Counted from the first letter of the stretch, positions 1 through 12,510 are shown. The stretch: 64,000 nucleotides of DNA from Puccinellia tenuiflora (GCA_012064385.1 QRDG01000129.1:1337380-1401379); one strand, 5' to 3'. The notes: generated by a model from the letters alone, not told the origin. Numbers and translations are program-made.

Positions 1-721
1 CTTCCTTTGTAATGCCCTTTTTATGACTAATAGCAATTTCTGAAGAAACCTCTAGATAAAAGTATCATATGGCATTTAAACTTTTCTAAATTTACACCCT
101 TACATACCCAACCACATATCCGGAATACCAGGCCAATATTATTTGAAGAAGTGCTTTTAGCATGCCCATGCCATTAGGGAATTTTTGGACACCAGATTAT
201 TTGACCCACTTCCAGGTACCCAGTTGAGCTCAAACTTCACACATATGCTATATACACCTATCCTATCCTACTGTGAATTTTGGGGATTTTTCTGAGATGT
301 GCAAGGCCCCTGTCATTTCATCGAACATCGTCTATGCATTAAGTTTTCAGAAAATCTTGTATTGCGAAGTGTGGAGTTTTTGAGTGTGGCCAGTTTGGTT
401 GTCTTCATCTTGTCCGTGTGAACCCAGTGGTGCAAACCTTTTTCAGTTTGGAGCTCCGAGTCGTCGGGAACGCGATGATGTCGCCGTGTCGCGCTCTGGA
501 CGTCCGGGACGCGCGCTTTGGCAAGACCTAATTCCCGCTTACTGCTATTGTCGGTGCCTAATCCTTCTGATGCAGTGTACCTCATGCTCCACTGTGCATC
601 CAACATGGCAGCCTCATCCCCCCTTCTTATCTCCTCTCCACTGTGGCCAGAGAAATGTCAGTCGTGACCTCGGCGGCGCGTTAATGGCCGAACTACCTCC
701 CACCCACCTCCTCCTCTCTCC

Positions 722-740
722 CGGCTATAAGAAGCTCTCC
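722..740 (+). promoter_or_regulatory. Probable LTR core promoter (TATA box)
   Basis: TATAA lies at 726-730, directly upstream of a C/T-rich leader. GC content rises sharply downstream. This is the usual form of a plant LTR promoter. No transcription start can be proved from sequence alone. Confidence 0.45.
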
Positions 741-1796
741 CAAGCCCTCTCGCGTGCCTCACAGCCTCCCTCAGACCACTCTCACTCAGTTGCTGGAGGA
801 GAGATGCTCACAGGAGCTCTCCCGAGCTCGAGGTGGCCGAAACCCTAGAAGCTCGGGTAGCGAGCTCCACGACCTCCTCTGCCAAAGGAAACACCATCGC
901 CGGGAGTGGTGCAGCCCCACGAACCCATTCCCGGCCTCACCTTAGCCTCTAGCCCACCTCATCGCCGCCCCCAAGCTCCACCCGAGCTCCGCCATGGCCG
1001 AAGCACGCGAGCTTGCGTGCTCGAGCAACCCAGCACCTCCCCTAGCCCTAGCCCTCCCCGGCTGCAGTGGAGCTTAGGGAGCCTCCCCCGGTCGCCGGCA
1101 GCCCCTTGGTGGCCGGCGGCCTGCACCGGCGGCTGGCGGCCGGACCAGCCCGAGCCGCGTCGGGCTCCGTCCCTGGCGTCGTCGACGTGGGGTAGGAGGC
1201 GGCCAGCTGGGCCGCCAGCGTGGCGTCCCGTGCCGCTGTCAGGCGGGCCCCAGCTTGGCCTGGGCCCGCTGTCAGATCTAGTGGAGGCGTAACTGGCGCG
1301 TTACGTCTCCCCGCAGCGAGAGCGTCTTTTCGGAGAATGCGCGACCAGCCCGGCCCATTTCAGTTTCGGCCCGTTCTATTTTTTTTCCAGAGTGGGCAGC
1401 AGATAGTTAAACTTCGCCGAGCCATATCTTTTGATCCGTAGCTCCGTTTGAGGTGATTCAAATTTGTAAATTCATAGTTTGAAAAGCTCTATCCAGTGGT
1501 ATAGGTTTTACTTTTTTTAAATGTTTGTATGCTCAGCACTTGTATGCTTGCATAGGTATCCCGCGGTACCGGCAAACCGATACCCTAAACCGTGGCGTCC
1601 GTGACCGTCGAAACCAAAAGGCATCGATCGTCAAAGGCAAGCTAACCACTTGCTATGAACACTGAAGCGGTGTTTGTTTGTTTGTATTTTACCCCCTCAT
1701 ATAGGTGCATTTTATTGCTCATCATCTGTGAACTGTGCGTCACGAGATATCGTGGCTTTGTTTACATCCTGTCAACTGTGCTATTTTTACTTTCTT

Positions 1797-2219
1797 TTAC
1801 TCGACCTGAGGCTGGCACCGGCCGGAGGCATCTCCGCCACAGTCGCCCGGTTGACTGTATTGTTTTATTTTCTTTTATCAGCCTGAGGCTGGCACCGGCC
1901 GGAGGCATCTCCGCCACAGTCGCCCGGTTGACTGTATTGTTTTATTTTCTTTTATCAGTCTGAGGCTGGCACCGGCCGGAGGCATCTCCGCCACAGTAGC
2001 CCGGTTGACTGTATTGTTTTATTTTCTTTTATCAGCCAGAGGCTGGCACCGGCCGGAGGTATCTCCGCCACAGTCGCCTGGTTGACGTTTTTTCTTGTCG
2101 AACGAGACGGCGCTGGCCGGAGGCATCTCCGCCGCAGTCATCCGGTTGACGTTTCTTTTCTTGTCAAACGAGACGGCGCTGGCTGGAGGCATCTCCGCCA
2201 CAGCCATCCGGTTGACGCC
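1797..2219. repeat. Tandem array: four 77-bp units then shorter related units
   Basis: Units start at 1808, 1885, 1962 and 2039, exactly 77 bases apart. Each combines a GC-rich core (GGCACCGGCCGGAGGCATCT) with a T-rich spacer. About two further units near 2107 and 2173 keep the core but have a different, shorter spacer. The array lies inside the long-LTR-like region and generates the short open frames seen there on both strands. Confidence 0.9.
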
Positions 2220-3289
2220 TTTTCTATTTTGCCTGTGCCCGCATTTTATCTATTTATTTGTTTCTTTGTTTGCTCGATCAGTGGTGGCTCGATAGTCACC
2301 CAGTCGATGCAAACTATCCATCGCTTGAACTATTGGGTGCAGTTTGCTTCTGTTTTAGGTTGAAGTGATATTATACATGTTGTGTTGGACTAATCCTCCG
2401 TGGTTTGGACTTGTCGTTCAAAGAAACTGGATTAAAGGAAACACCCCTCCAAACTTCGATAGGGTCAGTCCATAGTGCCACTAATCTGAACATTGAACGC
2501 AGTACCACTGTCGCCCAAATGGGAGAGCCATAGCCTATGTAACCTATCAAGCCTCCTTTGATGCTACCCACTTGGCAAGTCTAGTCGGATACTGCATAGT
2601 TGTGGTCGGGGCTAGTCTTGTGAAGGTTCCGGAGCTAGGCGTTGCTCATGAGTTGGGGACGTGCCGGATTCAGTTCGTCATAAGACATAGAGTTATGTCG
2701 GTAGCTATACAGGGAGTGTCTTGGTAGCGTGAACGGTTGTGTAAGTGTATCTTGCCTTAGCTAAGTAAGGTGCACTTAGATGGGTGGTAACTGCAACCTC
2801 TCGAGAGTGTGTCGTCTAGCAGCTAGCCTTGTTCCTAGGTTATGGAACAGTTCAGTGTCGGTTACACTATTGTCCTTTGTCGAGTCCGGAGGTTAAACTT
2901 AAGTTGTTTGAAAGAAAGATGAATAACCCGATTTCACTAAATGAACAATAAGCTAATGCAGGGAATGTTACTGGAGATGTGGATGGTTACCCGTGTTCAG
3001 GGGTGACGGTGTGATCGTTGGGAGCCTAGAGTTAGGCCTGAGCCAACATCAACCGTGCATGCCCAAGTGGAAATAAAAGGCCAGTGGGCCTAACAGTTTA
3101 ACAGATGTGGTAAGGCCGTTTGGCCTAGTTGTGATGACAGGTGAAATTATAATACTTGGTACCAGTGGGTACACCCGTTATTCGTCACAGGTAAGCTCTT
3201 TGTGTGATCTCCGGTACACGATCCAACCCCACCTGGCTTGGACTCTGTACTGGTGATACCCCCTTTGTTTTCTTATGCCATGGCTTGAT

Positions 3290-3775
3290 GTGCTACCTTG
3301 TTGCTATCCACTTGGAATGTCATGAGTAGGCACTTGCCATGTTTAGATTATTATTATTGCTGGTTACTTGTTGCCCGATTGCTTGACTGTTCATGTCTTG
3401 TGGTTATTTTCTTGCGAGTACGTCATTGTACTCAGACTGGCTTTTCATGTGGCCAGACGTTGAGAGGACTCATCTTCTACCATAGCAAGGAGATGGAGCA
3501 AGAGCGTGCTAGGATCAGTAGCCCAGCCAGATGCCTGTGGAATGGAGTCGCACCAAGCCATTGCCGTATCTAGGTCTTCCGCTGCCAGTTAAACTTTGTC
3601 CCGTGCCATACTTGGCCATATGTCAGGCCTTGATGGCCATGTAAACCATTTGTAGCCCACTGGGCCTGATTGTGTAATGATATTTCTGCTATGTTGCATT
3701 GTCGTAACATGCGTCCAGATATCCTGGGCTGGCGCACGGGGCGACCACCTCTCTGGCAACCTGTGTCAGAGGGAG
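3290..3775 (+). repeat. Dispersed direct repeat, partner at 53494-53970
   Basis: This segment matches 53494-53970 closely over most of its length, including the motif GCGAGTACGTCATTGTACTC and the block ending near the ATATCCTGG motif. It looks like the 3' part of a long LTR. The two copies bracket almost all of the nested insertions in the window, so they could be the two LTRs of one old host element or two unrelated fragments. Confidence 0.8.
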
Positions 3776-3798
3776 GGGGGGGGGTGCCACAACCTAGT

Positions 3799-5449
3799 CC
3801 GGCAACAGCACCTGAACTGCGAAGATCGGCACGATTATGAAGTGTTCGTGATGTATTACTGTTAGACAGTGATGAGCCGGCAACTTATTCGGAAGCAATG
3901 GTGGGATCTGATTCCGAGTCATGGCTTGGAGCCATGAGATCTGAATTAAAGTCCATGGATGAAAATCAAGTTTGGAACTTGGTTGATCTGCTTGATGGTG
4001 TAAGACCCATCGAGTGCAAATGGGTCTTTAAGAAGAAAACTGATATGGATGGAAATGTCTCTGTCTATAAAGCACGGCTTGTCGCGAAAGGGTTCGGACA
4101 GGTTCAAGGAGTTGACTACGACGAGACTTTCTCGCCCGTAACGATGCTTAAATACAGTTTGGACCATGTTAGCAATAGCAGCCTATTTTGACTATGAGAT
4201 ATGGCAGCTAGATGTCAAGACAGCTTTCCTTAATGGAAATTTAACTGAGGACGTGTATATGATACAGCCCGAAGGTTTTGTCGATCCAGCTAATGCTGAC
4301 AAGGTATGCAAACTTCAGAAATCCATTTATGGGTTGAAGCAAGCATCTCGGAGCTGGAACATTCGCTTTGATGAAGTGGTCAAATCGTTTGGCTTCATCA
4401 AGAGTGATCATGACTTTTGTCTTGACAAGAAGTTTAGTGGGAGCAAAGTCAACTTTCTAATCTTATATGTGGATGACATATTACTGTTTGGAAATGATGT
4501 CCAGATGTTGCAAGAAACCAAAGAGTCATTGGAAAGGAGTTTCTCAATGAAAGATTTGGGTGAGGCGACTTATATATTGGGAATAAGGATCTATAGAGAT
4601 AGATCAAGGCGACTCATTGGATTGAGTCAGAGTACATATTTGGACAAAGTGTTGAAGAAGTTCAACATGGAATCAAGTAAGGAAGGGTTCTTACCGATGT
4701 CCCATGGTGTGAAGCTTAGAAAGACTCAGTGTCCTTCGACAACTGATGAGCGAAGTCAGATGAGTGCGATTCCATATGCTTCGACAGTCAGATCCATCAT
4801 GTATGCCATGATTTGTACCAGGCCGGATATTTCCTATGCTCAGAGTGTGACGAGCAGGTACCAAGCTGACCCTGGCAAAAGCCACTGGGCAGCGGTTAAA
4901 ACTATCCTTAAGTACTTGAGAAGGACTAAGGATATGTTTCTAGTTTATGGAGGTGAGGATGAACTCAGTGTAAAGGGTTACACGGATACGAGTTATCTTA
5001 CTGACTCAGATGATTCTCATTCGCAATCTGGATACGTGTTCGTAATGAACGGAGGAGCTGTGAGCTGGAAGAGTTCCAAGCAGGATACGGTGTCCGCATC
5101 TATGACAGAGGATGAGTATATTGCCACCTCGGAGGCAGCAAAGGAAGCTGTTTGGATCAGGAATTTCCTGATTGATCTTGGTGTGGTTCAGGGTGCATCC
5201 AATCCGTTAGACGTGTATTGTGACAACAATGGTGCCATCACACAAGCGAAGGAACCTAGACAACACCAGAAGAACAAACATATACTCATGCGATGCCACC
5301 TCATTCGCCAGTTTGTCGAACAAGGTGATATCAAGTTATGCGAGATACACACGGATGAAAATGTTGCAAATCCGTTGACAAAGCCGCTACCACAGCCAAA
5401 GCATGAGGCGCACACAAGAGCCATGGGCATTAGATGCCTGGACATATGA
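3799..5449 (+). pseudogene. Copia pol fragment: reverse transcriptase and RNase H
   Basis: This is the C-terminal half of a Ty1/Copia polyprotein. The reading frame enters near 3856, ahead of the ATG-like codon at 3898, and runs through the RT N-terminus (W-V-F-K-K-K, then V-A-K-G-F). A frameshift near 4160 moves it to the frame running 4166-5449. That frame has D-V-K-T-A-F-L-N-G, the catalytic Y-V-D-D in L-I-L-Y-V-D-D-I-L, the G-L-K-Q-A-S motif, and a C-terminal RNase H with its acidic residues and a D-N-N-G motif. Gag, protease, integrase and the 5' LTR are missing. The end of the frame is followed at the expected distance by a polypurine tract and LTR, which fixes the orientation. The fragment is dead as a gene. 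Confidence 0.93.
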
Positions 5450-5473
5450 TGTCGGGATGATTGACTCTAGTGC

Positions 5474-5484
5474 AAGTGGGAGAC
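5474..5484 (+). other. Copia polypurine tract
   Basis: The purine run AAGTGGGAGA lies immediately before the LTR start and 25 bases after the pol stop, as expected for the plus-strand primer of a Copia element. Confidence 0.75.
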
Positions 5485-6826
5485 TATTGGGAATATGCCC
5501 TAGAGGCAATCATGTTTGATGTAATTCCCAATGTATTCATAAAGTTATCAAGTTGTCCAAGTATGAACAATTTATATGTATCATTGAATATGTGATTCAG
5601 TTGTGGAACTATATATTAATGTTGTTCACACTAGACTGTCCTTGGTCATTGAGGTTGTACTGGACACACAACTTAGACTAATGTGAAAGTCGGCTGATGA
5701 CACGGTTCCACTTGTCATGGGCATGGTGATGCCATACCGACTTACACAGACTTGACTAAAGAGTTTACCAAGTCGGACTGACCCATATTGAGATACAACG
5801 AGTAAGTTGTCATTTATATGTCTCAATCAATGTAATCCTTAGACCTGAGGTTGTCGCACACTCCGAGATGTGGATCAACCGACTTAGGTTCTATCAAACG
5901 CTGTTCTGTAACAAGGCAGTTATAAAGGCAGAGTTCGGGTCGGCTGAGAATCAAGCTGCGTGATGTGGATAACCAAGATGGAACTTTGCCCCTCCAACTG
6001 GAGAGATATTCTCTGGGCCCTCTCGAGTGATATGATTTGGATAGCATGGCCATGCGCATCTCGGTTAAGTGTTAACCGAGGCGATCGACTAAGTGTTAGT
6101 CAGATGAATCATATATCACGGATCGAGAAGAGTGTTGAGCTAATAAAGGGATGACAATAATTCGCCTATAGCTCAACAAGGTATATCGTGAGGCAAAGGG
6201 GACTTGGACGTGAGTCGCATTGAAAGGTATGTCGTCAAGACTCTATGGTACTTAGGAGTCGGCACGTTCTGCTAGGAGCCGCTACCGATTGATCGATTGT
6301 GAGTAGGACTCCAATCGTGTCCAAATCGCCATGAGCCTGTAGGGTCACATACTTAAGAGCGGGAGCAAGTCGGTTGGGTTGGACCCCAACCGCACATGGA
6401 CTTGGTCAGTGAGTTGGACTCAAGAGGACCAGAATAGGACTTTAGTGGATGGGCCACAAATGTTGTGCAGCCCACCTTCACTTCCTATATAAGAAGGGGT
6501 TTGGGATGCCCAAAAGGGATACGGTTAGACACTTCCATGTGTTGGAAACCCTAGAGCCATTCAGTCCAACCGCCGTACCGGACCTAGCAGTCCGCCGCCG
6601 GTGCTCCTCCTCGGACGTGTGGATACCGGCAGAGGTATTGTACGTTCAGCACTTCGACGATCGAGGGACTGGATCGGATCGTGGGACGGCACTGCTTCGA
6701 CGCGCTTCATCGATAATCCGCACTTGCGCGTCTAGTGGTAATCATCGTGGCCTTCTACCTCGGCTAGATCTTGGGAGTACCGCATAGGAAAAGTTTTGTT
6801 TATCTCTACGTGGCCCTTCATCAACA
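5485..6826 (+). mobile_element. Copia 3' LTR, Angela/BARE-like
   Basis: The sequence opens with TTGGGAATATGCCCTAGAGG, the recognisable start of Angela/BARE-type LTRs. The terminal TG appears mutated to TA. It ends in TCAACA near 6826, giving about 1.34 kb. Its last part (about 6480-6780) is GC-rich, and a T-rich tail follows near 6790-6805. No partner 5' LTR is present, so target duplications cannot be tested. The small open frames inside it are not credible genes. Confidence 0.8.
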
Positions 6827-6891
6827 CATATAAGTGAAGAACAGGAGTGTTTTATGAAAAAGCGGAGCATGTCTCTCTCCCAAACAAGCAT
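6827..6891 (-). mobile_element. Left fragment of split Athila-type element
   Basis: These 65 bases lie between the Copia LTR and the E2 insertion. They end in AGCAT, repeated at 22367-22371 on the far side of E2, so they join directly to the element continuing from 22372. The other end is cut at the Copia LTR. Confidence 0.7.
6887..6891. repeat. Target-site duplication AGCAT (left)
   Basis: AGCAT here is identical to 22367-22371 and directly abuts the LTR termini TGTCG and CGACA. A 5-bp duplication is what Gypsy integrases make. Confidence 0.95.
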
Positions 6892-7578
6892 TGTCGTGGT
6901 GGGTTGCACGGCATATCCATCAGAGATGGAAAAGATTGTGGGGCAGGCGACGATGGATGCTCGCGCGGGATTGGGCAACAAGCATGCGAACACACGCTAG
7001 TTACCCAGGTTCAGGGCCCTCCTTGCGGAGGTAACACCCCTACGTCCTGCTCTTCTTGTTCTTATTGCTTGATCACAGAATCGGGCTACAATGGTGCTCC
7101 TTGAGCTGTTTCGGGTGGCAGCCGGCTGGAGATCCTGGCCGGCTGGAGGTGGAAGATGATGCTACGTACGTGTCTCTCTCCTCTTCCTTGCTTGCATGCC
7201 TCGCGCAGGAGGCTCTAGCCCGCTTTATATAGGCAGCGAGCTAGGGTTTTGGGTTACAGGGAAGTTACAAGTTTGTCCCTATGACATCACTACTTTCTGG
7301 GCCGGCTGGAGCTTGTTGTCATGATTCGGTACAGGAGATGCCCGACAAGGGGTACTGTTCACCCAGAGCGGTTATACGGACCGGGCCCACTCGTACGGAG
7401 CTGTCGGTGGTGCGTCCGGCTTCAGCCCAGCCGGACGTCCGCATCCGGGTAGACGCAGACGGCTTGCTTCATCCGGCGAGTTTCAGGCGGCACTGCGCAG
7501 CCGGCACTTGTTCAGCCGGCCTGCGGAGAGTTGAAGAAATAGGCCTCTTTGGGATATCCGGGGTTCGTATCCCCGACA
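6892..7578 (-). repeat. E2 3' LTR
   Basis: 687 bp, opening TGTCGTGG and ending CCCCGACA as read on the plus strand. The minus-strand TATA box is at about 7223-7231. Compared with the right LTR I count about seven substitutions and one indel, mostly C/T or G/A. It also matches both E1 LTRs on the opposite strand at lower identity. Confidence 0.96.
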
Positions 7579-7590
7579 CTAGCCTCCGAG
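7579..7590 (-). other. E2 polypurine tract
   Basis: On the minus strand this reads CTCGGAGGCTAG directly before the LTR. E1 has the equivalent CTCGGGGGCTAG at 49728-49739. Confidence 0.75.
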
Positions 7591-8202
7591 ATCGTGGAGC
7601 CTTGCTAGCTTGCTGGGAAGACTTCTCGATCTTCCCCTCTGTCTTGAACGTTGCGGTTGAAATGTCGTGATTGGAGTCGGCGCCGGCTGGAACCGAAGCC
7701 GGGTGGAGCTGAAGCTTGCTCGTGGGGAATGCTCCACGGGCACTCCTGTCCTTGGTTGTGTACTGTCGAAGTTGTCGTTGACTAGTTTGGCTTCGTGGTG
7801 CGGGATCCGTAGATCTTTGCGGTCCGGAACGGCCGGCTCGAAGGCTTGGGTCGTGGCCTACGTCAGCCACGACCTGCCGCCTTGGGGAGCCGTTGGTGTT
7901 CTGCCCGAGGCCTGGCGCACGTCGCCTCGGCTTCGCCGGGCTGGATTCTCTGTGGCAACGGTTCGCTCGTGGGATCATCTACGGAAAGTGCGGCACGTTT
8001 GCCCGCCACGCGGCGTGATGGGCGGAGCGGTTCCGCCTGCCTCGCCTTTAAAGGGGAAGGAGGAGGAACGGCTGGGGTTACCGTTCCCCATTCGTGCTTC
8101 GTCTTCCCCGCCGATTCTTGCGCTCTCCGGTTCTCGCCCATTCTCTCTTTTGCTCTTGCCGTCCTTGCATTCGCCTCTCTCACCACGGGAAACCGATCTT
8201 CC
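7591..8202 (+). promoter_or_regulatory. Leader and putative promoter of antisense gene 1 (E2)
   Basis: 612 bases with no gene. A TTTAAA at 8047-8052 lies about 155 bases before the start codon of the antisense gene. A C/T-rich stretch (8100-8190) typical of a plant 5' leader follows. E1 has a weaker equivalent (TTTCAAAG), so the TATA assignment is uncertain. Confidence 0.4.
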
Positions 8203-11200
8203 ATGGCGAGCTCGGGCGCGTGGATGGGCTCCACCGTGGACGATGCATTCCTCTGGGAGCTCCGTCGGAACAAGTTCTTGGGGATGACGGGCGACGTGGG
8301 AGCCCGCGCTCCCCCTAAATGAGAAGTTTCTCCGGCGCCCAAGAAGGGCGAGGTCGTCGTGTTCTCCGCGCATTTGGAGCGGGGATTGGGGCTCCCGGTG
8401 AGCTCCTTCTTCGCAGAATTTCTGCACTTCTACGGGCTACAGCCCCATCATCTGGGGGCAAATTGCATTACTCAGCTGTCCTGCTTCGTTACGCTGTGCG
8501 AAGCGTATTTGGGCATCTGGCCCAGTATGGAGATATTCGACATGTTCTTCTTCCTGCGGGCTCAAACGACCGCCGGGCAGTAGCGCGACTGCGGCAGCGT
8601 CTCCATTAGCACGAAGAATACGCCGCTGCCCAAGATTAACCTGCCTGATTCCATCAAGAAGTGGCAGAGCACCTACTTCTACGTCCGGAATCTTACTGAC
8701 GCCGACCGAATCGGCCTTCCGGCCTTCTCCAACTCGCTGCCGGCGTCCAAGTCCTGGATTCGGAAGCCGCCTGTGGATGGGGCTCTCGAGAGTGTCTTGT
8801 TCAGCCGGCTGAAGGTGTTGGTGGCGGCCGGCCTAACGTCCAGGGACCTGACCCTGGCGTGGCTGTCAAGGCGGATATACCCGCAGCAGGCACGTCCGCA
8901 CAAGATGTGCTTCTACTCTGGTATCCGGGATCCCAGCCGGGTCTGCTTGGAGTTGCCGAAGCCAAAGAGCCTCCGCAAGTGGGCTTCCCGTCTCATCACC
9001 GACAGGATCGAGGCGGACTGGGATTTCGGGTTCGATCCATTCACCGCTCGGAACCTGCTCCGGAGGTTAGTCATTGCTCTCTTGTCCGTCTTCAACTCCT
9101 TCGTCCGGCTGCCGCTTGACCCAGTCGGCCTGTTGTGCAGCTTTGCGAGCTCCAGAGGGTTGAGGATTTTGAAGTCGTCTTTGAGCCCGACGTCAGTGGT
9201 CCCTTCACCAAGGCACTGACGGCCTTGCTGGAGGAGGATTCCGCCGATGAACAGGCGGGAGGAGAAACAGACGCCACCGCTAAAGATGAATCGGGCGGCG
9301 GCGCCCGCGCCGGCCCGGACAGGTGCGGTGACACCACCGAATCGTCCGGTGGGGGCGCCGATGTTGGTGAAGATGGCGGAGGCGATGACGATGCCGCCCG
9401 CACCGCAACGAGCCCTATCCCCTCTGCCGGCTCCGACTCCGATTCGGCAGCCGACCGGGACGAGGACCTCAAGCGCGACGTCCCTCCTCCAGTCTCGCGG
9501 CCTCGCGATAAGTTTCCTGAGCCCGACGTCGCCGGGCAAACCAACGATGCCGTGCGCGTGGTAGTAGATCTTTCCAGCGGTTCCGAGCCGGACTCAGAAG
9601 GTTCCTCTTCCGTGCCAGCCTCCAAGCCGGCGTCGTCCTCCCGCAGGACCAAGGAGCTGGAGGCGGCGGCGCGGAAGAAGAAAGCAATTCTTCCCCGGCG
9701 GGTCCTGAAGGAGAGGCGGTCGAAGTCGGCCGCCGATGTTGATGCAAGCACCGTGCCCCACAAGCGGAGGGGCACATTCGAGAAGCGGGGCGTGCTGCCC
9801 GCCAAAAAGTTGGCTTCTTCGTCGTCCCGGCCTACTACGGCCGGCTTGATGCCCGCCGGGAAACCTTCGGCGGAGGCCCAGGCGGACGCGATTGTGGCCG
9901 ATATCAGGGCCGAAGTCGACGCCAGGCTGGCGGAGAAGGCGAATGTCCCAGCTGATGGGGCCAACAACGAGGTGATTGGTCGTGCTTCCGGTGGTAATTT
10001 CATTTATGATTTGAATCCGGGTGATTTGGAGAAGGAGTTTTATGCTCAGATGACACAGGCGGATTTGGCCTTGGGAGCGTCTGACGCTGGTCTGACTGTG
10101 GAACAGCTGATGACCTCAAGGGAGGACGAGGAGAAGGCGGAGGCGAAGGCGGCTGAAGCGAAGAGGGCGAAATCCCTCATCGGTGGAACTAGCGTCCAGG
10201 TGGTTAATTCTGCTCTTGCTGTTGATCTGGGTTATGACTTAGGCGTCGAAGGTATGGAAAAAGCTATTTACGCGGAGCTGGCGCAGGCGGATCTGATCCG
10301 GAAGGAGATGGACGTCAAGGCGGCCGCGAGGCAGCTGGCCGCTGCCAAGGCGGCTGAGGAGAAGGCGGGAGCAGGCACAGACGCCGGCAAAACCGCGGAG
10401 GCCGGTGCAGAGGTTGAAGTAGTACCGGCCTGTGCGGAGCGGCCGGTTGACGACCCTGCCGTTATAGCGGAGGGCGGGGAGGCGCCCTCTGGAGGCGTGA
10501 AGCGCCTGTCCGACGATGTGCCAGCTCCCCCGCCGAAGCGCTTGAGGAGGAAGCCCAGGGAACTGGGCTCATGCGACGGGTAAGTCCTGGTCTTGTGGTA
10601 GAAATCTCGCGGCTTGTACTTCTTGGTGGTGACACTTTCTTCGTTTCGCAGAGCGCCGCTTCCAATAGTGGAGTCGGCGCCCGTCGTGACGGTGGAGCCG
10701 GCCACGAGGCCTGCTCCCGAGGCTCCCGTGGCGCAAACGGCTGGTCCGCCTCCAGAGGCGGTAGCGGCGACAGCGGATGTGGAACTGGTCGGCCCGGTGT
10801 CGGCAAATGACGCTCTCCCCGTGGTCGATTCCAACCCTCCAGCTTCAGCAGGTGGCACTGAGGCATCGGCGGATGCCTTCCAGATAGTTCTCCGGCCCGG
10901 CGCCGATGCCGGATACCTCGCCTTCCCCACTCCTTCCACGTCGGTGGCCGAAACGGCCAAGGACAAGGCCATAGCGGGGGTGACGGCTTCGCTCCCTAGT
11001 CCCCATCAATCCATCTTGGTGTCTTCTCCCCCGTATTTCGGGCCGGTGCCGGCCCGGCCCGATGCATCGGGGAAGATTCCTCTCGCGCGCTGGTGGAGGA
11101 GAAGGCCAAAGAGAACCTGGCCAACATAACGTTGCTCTGCTCCTCCATAGAGCAGGGTTTTGCCGAGGCGGCCAAGGAGACGACTTTGCTCAGGCGGGAG

Positions 11201-12257
11201 CTTGAGGCGGCCAAAGGTCCGGTCTTCTTTCTTGCTCACATTCTCTATCTTGTCGTTCTACATCCTTTCTTGCACGTCTTGGTTTGATGATGATCCGATC
11301 TCCACAGGCGACACCGCCTCCCGCACCGGCTTGGAGAGGCAACTGAAGGGGAGGGACGCCGCCCTGACCTTGGCCAAGGCCAATCTCCAGGCGGCGGAAA
11401 AGACGTCGGAGGAGCGCCGCCTCGAAATCGTCCGGCTGGGCGAGGAAGCGGCGAAACTGCGGGAAGCTGAGCGGCGGAGACAGGGCGAGATTGAGTCACT
11501 CCGCGAGAATGCGGTCGAGCTGAGGATTCTGCTGAAGGATTCCGTCAAGGCCAACGACCAGATCGTCCGAGCGGCCAAGGCGCGTGAGCTTGAGCATGAG
11601 CGGCTGGTGGGCGGCCTGATCAAGGAGGTTGAGCGCGTGAACGAACTGATCCTCGGTAAGTGAGGTCTCTTTCTCCTTGACTTCTTGTTCGGGGTCTTCT
11701 AATCGGCCTCACCGGTTTGAAATGCAGGCCTTTATCCCGAGGTAGACGCGCAAATCCAGAGAGATGCTGCCTCGGCTCATTCCCGACCGGAGTCCTCTGG
11801 TGCTGCTGCTGGGTCTGCTCCGACTGCCGCCTCCCGTCTTCTCCGATTCGGCCAGGAGTTCAATCGTTTGAAAGAAGCGGCTGGTGGCGTGCTCGAGAAC
11901 CTGTGGCCGGATGCTCCCTTGCCAGCTGCCCTCCATGATTTGTCCGCCCGGCTTGAAGGGGCGCCAGCTGGCATCAACGAGCAGGTGGAGATGGCGGCGC
12001 GCGGAGGCACCGACATGGCACTGGCCGTGGTGAAGTCATGGTACCCGGGCGTGCAGATGAGCAGGCTGGTGGATGGATTTCGCACGGGAACGTCCCTCGC
12101 GAGCCTGCGTCCGGAGATCGTCATGGCCTCAGGGCGGGTTGCCGAGGCGGTGGACTTGACGAAGTTGGTGCCTGCTGAGCCGTCTTCGGCGCCACGGCCG
12201 GCTGAAGACACTGAAGCCGACGACGCTGCTGCTGACACTGACGCCGCTACCATCTGA
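8203..12257 (+). pseudogene. Antisense gene 1 of E2: five-exon gypsy-type protein, broken
   Basis: This gene lies opposite to the retrotransposon, near its 3' LTR. Exons inferred by comparison with the intact E1 copy are 8203-9065, 9141-10579, 10652-11216, 11308-11655 and 11728-12257. All four introns (75, 72, 91 and 72 bp) start GT and end AG. Exon 1 contains the conserved hydrophobic block of the plant family called putative gypsy-type transposon protein (Pfam PF04195, Transposase_28; assigned from memory). Exon 2 is Ala/Glu/Ser-rich and ends with a basic patch. Exon 4 is a heptad-rich coiled coil. This copy is damaged by stop codons at about 8320 and 8581 and by one-base deletions near 9045 and 11085. 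Its function is unknown. Confidence 0.85.
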
Positions 12258-12510
12258 CTTGTTTGCTCCCCCGGAATGTCAGGTGTAATTGTTGAACTTG
12301 CTGTATTCTGTACTGATGATTGTCTTTCTTCATACTGCTTGCTGTCTTCAGATGTTATTGTTCTTGTGATTGTTGGGCCATTGTGCTTGTTTTGGTGATG
12401 ATAGTCACCATGCCTAGCCCCCGAATTTTGGGCCGGTTTGAGCATCGATCCGGGTCGAAATTTCACGTTCTTTATTTGTCTTGCGTTTTTCTTCCATCGT
12501 CGTGATGTCA
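12258..12510 (+). other. 3' tail of antisense gene 1, before the tandem array
   Basis: A T-rich, non-coding stretch follows the stop codon and probably holds the 3' untranslated region and polyadenylation signals. E1 has the matching stretch at about 44735-45053. I see no coding frame. Confidence 0.45.

Larger units (their letters stand above)
1..3792 (+). mobile_element. Long-LTR-like retrotransposon sequence, 5' truncated
   Basis: No coding frame is credible here. The stretch has an AT-rich start, a TATA box near 726, a GC-rich leader of about 800 bases, a tandem array, and a 3' part repeated at 53494-53970. That order (promoter, GC-rich leader, long non-coding tail) resembles the multi-kilobase LTRs of grass Gypsy families such as Sukkula, Sumaya or Latidu. 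The window edge cuts the left end. The right end abuts Copia sequence near 3793. The family name is a guess from resemblance; the repeat relationship is seen directly. Confidence 0.5.

Noticed and set aside
384..1441. Host gene or first exon in the GC-rich start of the window
   Set aside because: Overlapping frames on both strands without motifs, and TATA plus GC-rich leader is typical of a long LTR. No splice-linked conserved protein is visible.
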